NCBI RefSeq assembly: GCF_004359215.1
Contig: NC_090613.1
Location: 7,458,048-7,522,047 of the forward strand
DNA: 64,000 bases
Direction: 5' to 3'
From: Bremia lactucae
Lineage: Eukaryota > Oomycota > Peronosporomycetes > Peronosporales > Peronosporaceae
Made by a program: the position numbers and the translations under genes. Each line of letters starts with the position of its first letter. Position 1 is the first letter of the stretch. Shown here piece after piece: positions 30,473 to 41,779 of this stretch. The notes beneath the pieces are model-generated. The model had not been told where the DNA came from, did no database searches, and saw nothing but the letters and a program-made list of their open reading frames with translations.

Positions 30473-31225
30473 ATGAGGATTTAAAGTACCGAGTCCATTA
30501 TGAGGCACACGATACTGTCATTGGTGTTCATCTCGGTAGATAAAAGACCTACGGCTCTGTAAGCCAGATTTATTGGTGGCCCAAACATTATAAATGGGTC
30601 AGCACATATGTTCGCACATGCGAAACTGGCCAGTGGGTTAAACCCTCGGCGCATGCTGCTGCGCCACTGGCGAGCCTTCCCGTCCCCATAGGTTGCTGGG
30701 AGTCCATGAGTATGGACTTTTTTTTCGGTCTACCGAAAGAATCAGCCGGTAACTCCGGCATTGTGGTCCTTGTTGAGCGATTGAGCAAAATGGCTCACTT
30801 CTCACGGCCGTGCCGAATTCCATTGATGGTGAAGATACAGCGAGGCTGTTTATTGATCGCTTGTTTCGATAACACGATTTGCCAGTGGCAATTATCTCTA
30901 ATCGAACCCCCGTTTCACGGGTTAATTCTGGAAATCAAATTTTCGAGTGCTTGGCACCAGATTGGATATGTGCACTGCGGACCATCCGCAGACCGATTAT
31001 CAAACTAAACGTGTCAATCGCGTCATTGAAGACGTTTTACGCAGTGTATGTGCTCATACACCAAAGCACTGGAGCTCAATCCTCCCAGTGGTGGAGTTTG
31101 CGTTTAATTACGATGTACATGCCTTTACAGGCTATACTCCGTTCTATGTCAACGGTCTCACCCATCCACCGATTCCATTAACGATACCACTGCGTGGTTC
31201 ACGCCTTGGTAGGGTGATTTAGCCG
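30473..31225 (+). pseudogene. integrase of copy E
   Basis: The N-terminus reads YEAHDTVIGVHLGR and TYVRTCETGQWVKPS (zinc-binding His and Cys pairs). SMDFFFGLPKESAGNSGIVV at 30709-30768 carries the first acidic residue. DHPQTDYQTKRVNRVIEDVL at 30974-31033 carries the glutamate block, and FAFNYDVHAFTGYTPFYVNG follows. The second aspartate block is unrecognisable. Stops occur at about 30541 and 31220. Confidence 0.8.
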
Positions 31226-31469
31226 ATAGGCTTGCTGATATCAACCCTGTCACCATTCGGATGTTTAAAGCGAGTTTCTCGCGACGCAATTTAGTGTCTA
31301 AAGACATGTAAGGGATACGATGGCTGATAGCCAAGACAAACAAAAAGAACAAGTAGATACCAAAGGCAGAAGCTGTATTAATAATTATATGGTCTGGGAC
31401 CGAGTTTTACTAAACGCTTAAAATCTACCTACCAACTTGGTTTCCGCGGTCTTCAAGACCAAATTGTGC

Positions 31470-31985
31470 CCGCGCTTATATGGACCATTTTACGGACGTG
31501 GCCAAGAAGGGCCTAGATTATACGCTAAACCTTCCTGGTATGCGTACACACCCAGTGTTTTACGTTGGCTTGCTTAAGCCATATCGGGACCCTTCCCACA
31601 TCGACTTGAAGGCACTTGCGCCGAGACAGGCAGTCGGGTCGCAGATAGCTGCATCCTACCAGGATGTCCAGTTGGCCCTCTAAACGAGGCTGCTGACGCT
31701 TCAGCGTCGGAAGACAGTACCAAACCGCCTCAAAAAGCTTTCAACTCGAGCAAGGACCGTCACGAAGAAGGTGCACCTAGTACCTTAGAGCATCAAATGC
31801 TTCCGCCGAAATGTCGGCCACCTACCGCGCTGCTTGATGTGCGGGGTAAACTTCACTTTCATGTGGAGAAACTTTTAAAGCGACGTCGTCGTAAGGATCA
31901 ATACCAGTATCTGGTGAAGTGGCTAGGATACCCCTCTTCTGAAAACTCTTGGGAGTTTAAGAATTCCAAACGAAACGTGGAGTGA
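31470..31985 (+). pseudogene. pol C-terminus and chromodomain of copy E
   Basis: GLDYTLNLPGMRTHPVFYVG, then LLKPYRDPSHIDLKA (31510-31620), closes the integrase. The frame 31797-31985 is a chromodomain: LHFHVEKLLKRRRRKDQYQY then LVKWLGYPSSENSWEF, with the aromatic and WE residues of the fold present. A stop separates the two frames near 31681. Confidence 0.8.
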
Positions 31986-32964
31986 AAACGAAGTTTCATT
32001 TGGGAACTGGATCCACCGGGCCCGCCGCCTTCGCAATATTTGGAATATCAGAGAGTCTGCGGTTAGGGCTGACGTTCGTTTAAAACGGAAGTTTCGCTTC
32101 GATTTCGCTAAGCTTAAGGCCAATGGCCAGTTGCGTTCGGCGTTTAACGAAGAAAGGCCTAGCCGATATTTCAGTGCTTCAATTGACCGTACAACCATGG
32201 ATTAAAGCCGCACTGAGGCTATAAATTCACCTAATCCCACGTCTAGTGGTGGGAAGCGTCGTTTGATGCGAGTTGACCCTGAGCAAACGTCAACGGCGTA
32301 CGGGCAAAACAATACGATCGGAATTTTCCTCAAGGAGGTCACCGAAGCCCCACGGGCTGATCACGTAAACGCGTCAAATACTGACTTCGCGTCATTTCCT
32401 TTGGCGTAAGGTATCGCTTATGAAGAGCGTCGCGAGCAGCGATCTCTTCCGGCGTTCTTACGGGTCACCAGAGATCCAGGTGCCTAAGCTGTGACCCGCT
32501 ATCTCTTTGAGACGCTCGTCCCAACTAAGCGGAGTGAATCTATAATAAATATGAGCTTTGGATCTCGCTATCTCGGCAGCTTGAACGACGAGCTTGTTCC
32601 TCTTTGAGAATTGCTTGCTCTTGCTTTTTATCGAGCGGATTAGTAGTGATGTTGGACTCAGTGTCTCGTGCCCTGCTCAATGCAGTTAATACATCAGCGA
32701 CACCACGTTCCGGGAACAGATTTGGGGCCCGCCGACATTTATCCGGAGGAGAAAGCGTGAGAGAACGACGCTCTTTCTCCTCATCCTCGATGGAAAGTGA
32801 ATTACAAAGTCCACCATCCCCTCATCGTCGAGGAAGGCGCTAAGAGTCTGTGACTCACGCTTGATTGCCATCAGGCAAAGGAAAAAAAAACGAACGGTTA
32901 GCTGTATAGGTTCCAACCTTATAAAAAACATTAAGCGAATGTTTTCTTTCGGTGTCAACAGTCT
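31986..32964 (+). other. post-pol region of copy E
   Basis: A plus-strand frame around 32010-32200 reads RADVRLKRKFRFDFAKLKAN and ends in a stop; it may be the true Pol tail. On the minus strand, about 32850-32560, a frame reads LSPPDKCRRAPNLFPERG and SRARDTESNITTNPLDKKQE, which resembles a Gag N-terminal region and could be a second antisense frame. Neither can be assigned with confidence. Confidence 0.35.
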
Positions 32965-32976
32965 GATGGGGGAGGG
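32965..32976 (+). other. polypurine tract of copy E
   Basis: GATGGGGGAGGG lies directly before the TGTAATGGGG start of the 3' LTR. Confidence 0.75.
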
Positions 32977-33459
32977 TGTAATGGGGCACACATCGGTTGG
33001 AGAACCGTTGTTGTGGTACATTTCCTTTATGGGTAAATTACCCTCTTATCCTATTCAAAAAAGTGAATTACTTAAATCCCATTTATTATGGGTAACAAGT
33101 ACGGTGGCCACCAGATATAAATTTGGCGGCCGAAATCTATTTTAAATTAGCTAGGGTAAGGTTTTAGATTAAATAATTAAATAAAGTGCAGTTCCCCTTT
33201 TGATAATAAATCGTTGGGTGCCTTCCTTAGGATTTCGCATTGATCTGTAAGAGATATAAGCCTTTCTAAGGTATATCCTCTTGGGCACTAGTTGTTAGTT
33301 GGTTCTATGAACCCCTGAATCCCTTGAACTAGGATTCCTTAAGCTTTAATAGCTTGTACGACTCCCTGAGTTGTTATGCCCATTAGCTCAATAGAACTAA
33401 GCGACTCTCTGAGTCTGAAAGTCTTCCTCTGACTTTAGGAGCGAGGAAGCTTCGCTACA
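32977..33459 (+). repeat. 3' LTR of copy E (483 bp)
   Basis: It matches 25302-25788 from TGTAATGGGG to TTCGCTACA. Its duplicate is at 36462-36944. Confidence 0.9.
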
Positions 33460-33883
33460 CAAGTCGCCTTGACGGCCTTTGATTAGTGCACAATAGATTC
33501 CCGGATCTCATGACTTTGTAGGTGCTTGGCTTGCAAATATCTACACTAACACTCACCGTTCCAAGGGCATTCAACTCCATACTTGGAACCTGTGAAATAG
33601 GGTGCGTTTTGCGCAAAGCGTGAAAAATGCGTTGCTTGAAAGCGTGAAGCGGAAGCTAGGACAAGAATCTAAGAGTGTCAGATATTTATAATGATTGGTC
33701 AATATTAGTACAAATTTACTTGTGGGGTGCTTTAAACCAGAATGGTGTGCCTTAAACCAAAATTTGGCGCCGTTAACATTTCCCCCATTTATATTCTTCG
33801 TTTTTGTTTCCCTTTTATACGAAAAATTATTTATTATTCCTTTTGAAGAAGATAATATCTATGGAACAGGATACCCCTTTACA
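33460..33883 (-). repeat. LTR of copy F (first, duplicated version)
   Basis: The right end reads CCCCTTTACA followed by TCATCCCCTTAAC, the reverse complement of a polypurine tract plus TGTAAAGGGG. This makes it a minus-strand 3' LTR. The left end is not visible because copy E is inserted there. The same sequence occurs at about 36945-37368. Confidence 0.55.
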
Positions 33884-33956
33884 TCATCCCCTTAACCAAC
33901 AGTTACTGTAGTGACTTGAGTGGATTAACAGAGATTACTATTGTTTCTTTCTCTGT

Positions 33957-33957
33957 N
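33957..33957. other. single N between repeat units
   Basis: One ambiguous base joins two exact 3484-bp units. Confidence 0.99.
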
Positions 33958-36900
33958 ATGAGGATTTAAAGTACCGAGTCCATTATGAGGCACACGATAC
34001 TGTCATTGGTGTTCATCTCGGTAGATAAAAGACCTACGGCTCTGTAAGCCAGATTTATTGGTGGCCCAAACATTATAAATGGGTCAGCACATATGTTCGC
34101 ACATGCGAAACTGGCCAGTGGGTTAAACCCTCGGCGCATGCTGCTGCGCCACTGGCGAGCCTTCCCGTCCCCATAGGTTGCTGGGAGTCCATGAGTATGG
34201 ACTTTTTTTTCGGTCTACCGAAAGAATCAGCCGGTAACTCCGGCATTGTGGTCCTTGTTGAGCGATTGAGCAAAATGGCTCACTTCTCACGGCCGTGCCG
34301 AATTCCATTGATGGTGAAGATACAGCGAGGCTGTTTATTGATCGCTTGTTTCGATAACACGATTTGCCAGTGGCAATTATCTCTAATCGAACCCCCGTTT
34401 CACGGGTTAATTCTGGAAATCAAATTTTCGAGTGCTTGGCACCAGATTGGATATGTGCACTGCGGACCATCCGCAGACCGATTATCAAACTAAACGTGTC
34501 AATCGCGTCATTGAAGACGTTTTACGCAGTGTATGTGCTCATACACCAAAGCACTGGAGCTCAATCCTCCCAGTGGTGGAGTTTGCGTTTAATTACGATG
34601 TACATGCCTTTACAGGCTATACTCCGTTCTATGTCAACGGTCTCACCCATCCACCGATTCCATTAACGATACCACTGCGTGGTTCACGCCTTGGTAGGGT
34701 GATTTAGCCGATAGGCTTGCTGATATCAACCCTGTCACCATTCGGATGTTTAAAGCGAGTTTCTCGCGACGCAATTTAGTGTCTAAAGACATGTAAGGGA
34801 TACGATGGCTGATAGCCAAGACAAACAAAAAGAACAAGTAGATACCAAAGGCAGAAGCTGTATTAATAATTATATGGTCTGGGACCGAGTTTTACTAAAC
34901 GCTTAAAATCTACCTACCAACTTGGTTTCCGCGGTCTTCAAGACCAAATTGTGCCCGCGCTTATATGGACCATTTTACGGACGTGGCCAAGAAGGGCCTA
35001 GATTATACGCTAAACCTTCCTGGTATGCGTACACACCCAGTGTTTTACGTTGGCTTGCTTAAGCCATATCGGGACCCTTCCCACATCGACTTGAAGGCAC
35101 TTGCGCCGAGACAGGCAGTCGGGTCGCAGATAGCTGCATCCTACCAGGATGTCCAGTTGGCCCTCTAAACGAGGCTGCTGACGCTTCAGCGTCGGAAGAC
35201 AGTACCAAACCGCCTCAAAAAGCTTTCAACTCGAGCAAGGACCGTCACGAAGAAGGTGCACCTAGTACCTTAGAGCATCAAATGCTTCCGCCGAAATGTC
35301 GGCCACCTACCGCGCTGCTTGATGTGCGGGGTAAACTTCACTTTCATGTGGAGAAACTTTTAAAGCGACGTCGTCGTAAGGATCAATACCAGTATCTGGT
35401 GAAGTGGCTAGGATACCCCTCTTCTGAAAACTCTTGGGAGTTTAAGAATTCCAAACGAAACGTGGAGTGAAAACGAAGTTTCATTTGGGAACTGGATCCA
35501 CCGGGCCCGCCGCCTTCGCAATATTTGGAATATCAGAGAGTCTGCGGTTAGGGCTGACGTTCGTTTAAAACGGAAGTTTCGCTTCGATTTCGCTAAGCTT
35601 AAGGCCAATGGCCAGTTGCGTTCGGCGTTTAACGAAGAAAGGCCTAGCCGATATTTCAGTGCTTCAATTGACCGTACAACCATGGATTAAAGCCGCACTG
35701 AGGCTATAAATTCACCTAATCCCACGTCTAGTGGTGGGAAGCGTCGTTTGATGCGAGTTGACCCTGAGCAAACGTCAACGGCGTACGGGCAAAACAATAC
35801 GATCGGAATTTTCCTCAAGGAGGTCACCGAAGCCCCACGGGCTGATCACGTAAACGCGTCAAATACTGACTTCGCGTCATTTCCTTTGGCGTAAGGTATC
35901 GCTTATGAAGAGCGTCGCGAGCAGCGATCTCTTCCGGCGTTCTTACGGGTCACCAGAGATCCAGGTGCCTAAGCTGTGACCCGCTATCTCTTTGAGACGC
36001 TCGTCCCAACTAAGCGGAGTGAATCTATAATAAATATGAGCTTTGGATCTCGCTATCTCGGCAGCTTGAACGACGAGCTTGTTCCTCTTTGAGAATTGCT
36101 TGCTCTTGCTTTTTATCGAGCGGATTAGTAGTGATGTTGGACTCAGTGTCTCGTGCCCTGCTCAATGCAGTTAATACATCAGCGACACCACGTTCCGGGA
36201 ACAGATTTGGGGCCCGCCGACATTTATCCGGAGGAGAAAGCGTGAGAGAACGACGCTCTTTCTCCTCATCCTCGATGGAAAGTGAATTACAAAGTCCACC
36301 ATCCCCTCATCGTCGAGGAAGGCGCTAAGAGTCTGTGACTCACGCTTGATTGCCATCAGGCAAAGGAAAAAAAAACGAACGGTTAGCTGTATAGGTTCCA
36401 ACCTTATAAAAAACATTAAGCGAATGTTTTCTTTCGGTGTCAACAGTCTGATGGGGGAGGGTGTAATGGGGCACACATCGGTTGGAGAACCGTTGTTGTG
36501 GTACATTTCCTTTATGGGTAAATTACCCTCTTATCCTATTCAAAAAAGTGAATTACTTAAATCCCATTTATTATGGGTAACAAGTACGGTGGCCACCAGA
36601 TATAAATTTGGCGGCCGAAATCTATTTTAAATTAGCTAGGGTAAGGTTTTAGATTAAATAATTAAATAAAGTGCAGTTCCCCTTTTGATAATAAATCGTT
36701 GGGTGCCTTCCTTAGGATTTCGCATTGATCTGTAAGAGATATAAGCCTTTCTAAGGTATATCCTCTTGGGCACTAGTTGTTAGTTGGTTCTATGAACCCC
36801 TGAATCCCTTGAACTAGGATTCCTTAAGCTTTAATAGCTTGTACGACTCCCTGAGTTGTTATGCCCATTAGCTCAATAGAACTAAGCGACTCTCTGAGTC

Positions 36901-37441
36901 TGAAAGTCTTCCTCTGACTTTAGGAGCGAGGAAGCTTCGCTACACAAGTCGCCTTGACGGCCTTTGATTAGTGCACAATAGATTCCCGGATCTCATGACT
37001 TTGTAGGTGCTTGGCTTGCAAATATCTACACTAACACTCACCGTTCCAAGGGCATTCAACTCCATACTTGGAACCTGTGAAATAGGGTGCGTTTTGCGCA
37101 AAGCGTGAAAAATGCGTTGCTTGAAAGCGTGAAGCGGAAGCTAGGACAAGAATCTAAGAGTGTCAGATATTTATAATGATTGGTCAATATTAGTACAAAT
37201 TTACTTGTGGGGTGCTTTAAACCAGAATGGTGTGCCTTAAACCAAAATTTGGCGCCGTTAACATTTCCCCCATTTATATTCTTCGTTTTTGTTTCCCTTT
37301 TATACGAAAAATTATTTATTATTCCTTTTGAAGAAGATAATATCTATGGAACAGGATACCCCTTTACATCATCCCCTTAACCAACAGTTACTGTAGTGAC
37401 TTGAGTGGATTAACAGAGATTACTATTGTTTCTTTCTCTGT
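33958..37441 (+). repeat. 3484-bp exact direct repeat, second unit
   Basis: This repeats 30473-33956: integrase (from 33958), pol C-terminus (34965-35168), chromodomain (35282-35470), 3' LTR of the copy E family (36462-36944) and the copy F LTR (to 37368). The sequence then continues into the copy F interior, so this unit's right edge is the natural one. Confidence 0.95.
36945..37368 (-). repeat. 3' LTR of copy F
   Basis: It ends CCTTTACA on the plus strand, next to the complement of a polypurine tract (37369-37381). Its left part is cut by the copy E LTR. Confidence 0.55.
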
Positions 37442-37451
37442 GAGCTAGCAC

Positions 37452-39337
37452 TTGTTGGTTTTATCTAAATTCCGACTTTCATTTGCACGTGGTAGTAAGC
37501 CCATGTGCGGAGCCTGTGAGGCCACAAAGCTGGCAGCTACTCGACTAAGTGTAGCAGCTAGCGATGCAAATTATGCTGCAGACGCTCATACGTCTCTGCA
37601 AGGAGCGGCCCACATACAACTCCAATTGGATGTGACTGGTACGAATTGGGGTCACTGTCCGACTAAGTGGCTACTATTAAGACCTCCGGTTCGCCCGAGG
37701 TCAGTTCGTCAAACCAATGAGTTCTGATGTGACAACCAAAGCGATTATCGCGACATTTTTAACTCTTCGGAACATTTTGATGTGAAGTCATCTTGCCATG
37801 ACTCCAACGTCGGTGACAACTCTGGTGATGGTAAAATTGATCACCAGGAACAAAATGATCGTAAAGGTCACGTCAAATAAATGCTACTGGTGCTGCTAGC
37901 GTGCATTACCATAAACGAAGTGATCTTAAGGATCACTTCGAATACAATGTTAGTTTGAATGCTATAATCTTTACTGACGGATGAGGGGCCCAATAGGTCT
38001 TCTGTATAAACAAGATACTGCAATCACTATAATAGGACAGTTGTGGACTCCTGCCTCACTTTGTTATTGGCAAATGCATTATCGTGCATAGTGTTAATAC
38101 GTTGCCTCTCGCTCCCAAAAAGAAAACCTGGTTGCCTTCTAAGGGCAACTTAATTCGTTTGACCTGGTATGACCAACGAACGATACAAAGTTCCGTTTTT
38201 CAACTTATCAAGGCATCACAAGCCTGGTGAAGACCGACCAAAATGAATTCTTCATCGATGCCTTTTTCCGGCATCGAAGGTACACTTGCAAAGGATGTTA
38301 CCCCTTCGTTAAAGGCTTGGGAAACATTCATTAAGAATGAGCAAAGCGCATGCCGCGAGACCTGGGTTAACAAATTGATATCTTTGTGGGACCACTTTGA
38401 AAGACGTACCGTAGTCGGAGCACGCTATAAGCTGCACCCGTTGCCTAAATAGGCAGACTTACTTTGTCTCCCGTTAAGAAACGCATGTCCCTGTCGCTTT
38501 AAGTGCAGTCTACCCCCAAGGGATGCATACTCCTTTAAAGAATCTCATTGGAGGACGTGCATCTCTTTTGACATGCGCGAAGCGATTAAAAACTTAAAAT
38601 CGTTTTACGAGCACCTGAAGCGCGCTTGATTTTCTATGAACCTTCTGGAAAGAAGTTGGGTCTCATCATGTTGTTGGACGAGATTCGGAACGTTATTATT
38701 AGTTGAGACGAGATATCAGCCATCATGCGAGGGTTGATAGCCTCGCCAACGAACACGATAACTCGTTCGGCCTTCACCTCCAGTTATTTAAGAAGCGTTC
38801 AAGTAGAAGCGCTTTTGACCACTCGTGTCCATCAATGAATGTGGAGGGAGAGGATTCGCTTTACTCGTCGAACCCGACTAATAAAAATGATCTAAGTAAG
38901 TCGCGTCCGCCGGCCCTTGCAGAAGGACATTAATCATAAACGTTCCTGCCGTCATAACTTAGTGTCGACGGTCGCCAATGATTGTAGCGAAAAGTTGCAA
39001 TATCGTGCGCAAGATGCGGTCGACCAATTGTCGATCAAAGGGCGAATCAGACCCTTTGAGATGAGATAGCGTCAGCTCGTCAAGATATAATATCCTTGAA
39101 GGATGAAGTGAAACGTCTCGTTCGTGGAATTAGCCTTTTTCCCGGGACGATCAGTCTTTGGCGGAACCTTGACCATTCCAGTGTAATTTGTACCCATTAT
39201 AAGCCTCGTACTGGCAATGCGGGTGGAGACGTCCGACGTACAGCGTAGAATGCGTACCGCAACCTATGAGCAGCTTGACCGTGTACGCATTGCCTGGGCG
39301 GTGCAGTACACGGAACTGGCCGATTTACCTTAGGCAA
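37452..39337 (+). pseudogene. aORF of copy F
   Basis: This frame begins about 85 bp from the 3' LTR and runs away from it, opposite to the pol remnant at 39340-40122. It opens with a 92-codon frame (37452-37727). It then shows MTNERYKVPFFNLSRHHKPG near 38169-38228 and AWETFIKNEQSACRETW followed by RRTVVGARYKLHPL at 38312-38446. The end (about 39271-39333) reads DRVRIAWAVQYTELADLP, then a stop. Frameshifts and stops occur in between. The core is closest to copy A. Confidence 0.5.
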
Positions 39338-40122
39338 TAATTTATCGCTGCCCTCATTAGTCACTAGATATTTCGGTAGTTTACCGTTGGCAGTAATAGT
39401 AGACCGTTAACTTAATAAAATAGCGTTTGCTCTTCATTTTTGTCAGAGCTCCGTATTGTAGGCCCACCCCATCTGCGATGGAATCTTGTTCGAAACGGAC
39501 CACTGCTTCTCGAGCCAGCAGGAATTTTCGTGGTGACTGAGTGTCGCTACTTGTGCGCAACGCGGAGATTTCGTTTTCCTCTTTAGTGAAAACTTCATCA
39601 TTCTCACTAGTTTATTGTTGCGGGCGCTGCTTATCTTGTCTTTAAGAAAAACTATACTCTCAAGTATTTTTGGACTTATTTTCTAATGTTTATGGGAAGC
39701 ATCTTCCATAATTGCTCCGAGCTGCAGTTGCGCAACCACATTGAAATTCGATCAAGGATTTTCGCAATGTCTTTTTATACTGCTTTCGAAGCAAGCATCT
39801 TTGCTGGTCTACTCATTTTATTTGAGTGGTTGACCTGCAGCGCTGCCTGTGCTTTTGCATAGCTACGGTAAAATAATTTAGTAGTGGGATGGGTGGTCAC
39901 ACTGAAACTTTTTTTGCAGTTGAACTGACGACCAAACCGCATGTGATGCCATCGCACCCACTCGTCGTACGTCAACTCGCTTGAGGACGCTTTAAGACGC
40001 TCATCAAATGGCCGTTTGATAAAAAGAGATAGGCGTCGTGTAACGGGCTCAGAGCACGTTACCTGGCTACACGTGCCGTAAGAAAGCGTTATTAATTCCG
40101 TTGTATATGCAAGATTTAACAC
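39338..40122 (-). pseudogene. pol remnant of copy F (RT to integrase deleted)
   Basis: About 39420-39580 on the minus strand matches the post-integrase linker (KFLLAREAVVRF). From 40122 to 39775 the minus strand encodes a shifted version of the pro-RT linker: GHLMSVLKRPQAS-type text and KRPFDERLKASSSEL. RT, RNase H and the integrase core are missing between the two. Confidence 0.55.
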
Positions 40123-40139
40123 TGGAAACTCTAAGTATG

Positions 40140-40327
40140 AAAGACTTTCCGACCTCGTGAAAGTCTTCTATCTATGTTCCGACACCTTACTGGATAATAA
40201 TGGGTCTGGCTCTCCATTAATAACACAAAAACATGCGACGTGCTACACCCGCAAAATCGGGTATAGAACCCTACTTAGTACATGTATATGTAAGCTACGC
40301 GACATGTAAAGGGAATAGCCCATTACA
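40140..40327 (-). repeat. 3' LTR of copy H, partial
   Basis: The right end, AGCCCATTACA, followed by TCGTCCCTATCCCAA, is the reverse complement of a purine tract plus TGTAATGGGC. The left end is not defined. Confidence 0.5.
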
Positions 40328-40333
40328 TCGTCC

Positions 40334-40813
40334 CTATCCCAAGACACCGTGAGTGCTCACAGAAATATCAAGAGACGACAAAGACACAGGCACCCAGGCA
40401 ACGATGACGGAACGAGGTATAAGCAACCACGGAGCGCCGCAGAGGACCATAAGCGGTAGTACATACGTCCACATAATGGACGCCGACATTCGGCCGTGGC
40501 GCTGTACGACTTGTCCGGAGTATCCGCTTCGGACTCTTCTGACACCATGAGAGATCATTTCCAACGCTTTTACAGCCTGCGCAAAAAGATGATTGACGGC
40601 GTCGGATACGATGCGCTTGAGACGTCGTGGTGTGCCTGCATCCGAAGGTGGAACCGGATTATTTTCGTCGGTCGCAGCTTTGTCGGTTGGCTGGTCGATA
40701 GGGAAGATCTTCGCGCTGATCATTCCTTTAGCGCCGTACGCGACAGAGTGCATAAGAACGCTTGGAAATAGGACCGCCTTTGCTTCGTCCACGTGGTAAA
40801 GAGGTGTTGTCAT
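40334..40813 (-). CDS. 159-codon open frame, hydrophobic C-terminus
   Basis: This minus-strand frame has a helical hydrophobic segment near its end (MWTYVLPLMVLCGAPWLLIP). It lies just inside the 3' LTR of copy H, in GC-rich sequence that is also largely open on the plus strand (40353-40799), so strand assignment is uncertain. By analogy with copies A-D and F, a plus-strand antisense frame would be expected here. No family recognised. Confidence 0.25.
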   Translation of the reverse strand: MTTPLYHVDEAKAVLFPSVLMHSVAYGAKGMISAKIFPIDQPTDKAATDENNPVPPSDAGTPRRLKRIVSDAVNHLFAQAVKALEMISHGVRRVRSGYSGQVVQRHGRMSASIMWTYVLPLMVLCGAPWLLIPRSVIVAWVPVSLSSLDISVSTHGVLG

Positions 40814-40871
40814 GATCCGTCATGCCAAGACCGACAAGGGGAGCTTGAAGAACCCACATCGCTTATTGACC

Positions 40872-41580
40872 TCTCAGTGAGATCAAGCAGGCTTGGGCCG
40901 GCAAGTACGAGCCTATCCTTGAGAAGAAAGAATCCTCCACTATTCGTGGCGAGACGCGTCGATTCTGCCGGGTCATCGACAGGTTGTTGCGACTCACTCG
41001 CGTAAGGCAGAGACAGAAACCCATTCTTAATTCGGACACGGATCCATTCGCCGGAACATCGTCGCGATTACCCGAAGCCTCAGTGACCAAGAACGTTTTG
41101 GCTTTAAACTCTCGAACAACATCCAAAACGTCACAAAGAAGGGAAAAGCGAGGTTCTCATGCATGTTTTTCGGTTAACGTGCCCAACCAGCGAACCCGAT
41201 TGCGGCGCGCGACCGGAATCGCGCGCTCCCCACATGCCATTTGACCAGACGAACTCGATTGATCAGAGTGATCAACAAGTCAATCCGGCGGAATCTACCC
41301 GCACCATTAACAAGAGCGCCGCGACAAACCGGCGGATGTCACCTGCAACATTAACAAGGGTAAAACTTCAAAATGGTACTGCGTCCATCCTCGTGGCCTA
41401 GAATGATGTGGACGCCGCGACAAACCGGGCTGCTGATGCTCAGCTCGAAGCGGAGGAAGCGTCGGAGCGCGCTGCGCGAGCAGCGGACGGCGCCTGGGAT
41501 TCGTCAGTCGAATCGCTGGGCTAGTTGCTTGAGCGTGTAAGGATGCTAGAGCGCCATATCGTCGGTCACCCGCAAGCTTA
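40872..41580 (+). pseudogene. possible aORF of copy H (different sequence)
   Basis: The plus strand reads SEIKQAWAGKYEPILEKKES near 40875-40935 and runs open to 41244. After a frame change it continues with NKSAATNRRMSPATLTRV. It ends with a helical segment, AADAQLEAEEASERAARAAD, and LLERVRMLERHIVGHPQA before a stop near 41581. Position, strand and a coiled-coil end match the aORF of copies B and C, but I see no sequence similarity to the GARYKLH core. Confidence 0.35.
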
Positions 41581-41779
41581 ATCGCAGCCTCGCCCAATAT
41601 CGGCTCAGCGATAGACTCGCCAGGATGGACGCTCGATTTACGCGTCATCGTCTCAGCCTGTTGAGCAGACTCGGGGTCGATGCTGGAAGGTACGCCTTCA
41701 GCCGCCAAACGTAGAACGCTGAGCGTGATTGCAGGGACGTGGGAGTATTGTGATTGTAGGCTTCTCTAATCATATTAAG

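Larger units (their letters stand above)
25302..33459 (+). mobile_element. copy E: Ty3/gypsy insertion of a second family
   Basis: Matching LTRs lie at 25302-25788 and 32977-33459. They are bounded by CTAGT (25297-25301) and CAAGT (33460-33464), which differ at one of five bases. Between them are gag, protease, RT, RNase H, integrase and chromodomain in order on the plus strand. All have some stops, but the protease loop and the RT YFDD motif are intact. Unlike the A/B/C group, I see no aORF of the GARYKLH type. Confidence 0.85.
30473..33956 (+). repeat. 3484-bp exact direct repeat, first unit
   Basis: Every reading frame in this unit recurs at +3485 in 33958-37441, including all stops and short frames. 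The two units are joined by one N at 33957. The unit covers integrase to the 3' LTR of copy E and the following LTR. Confidence 0.95.
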
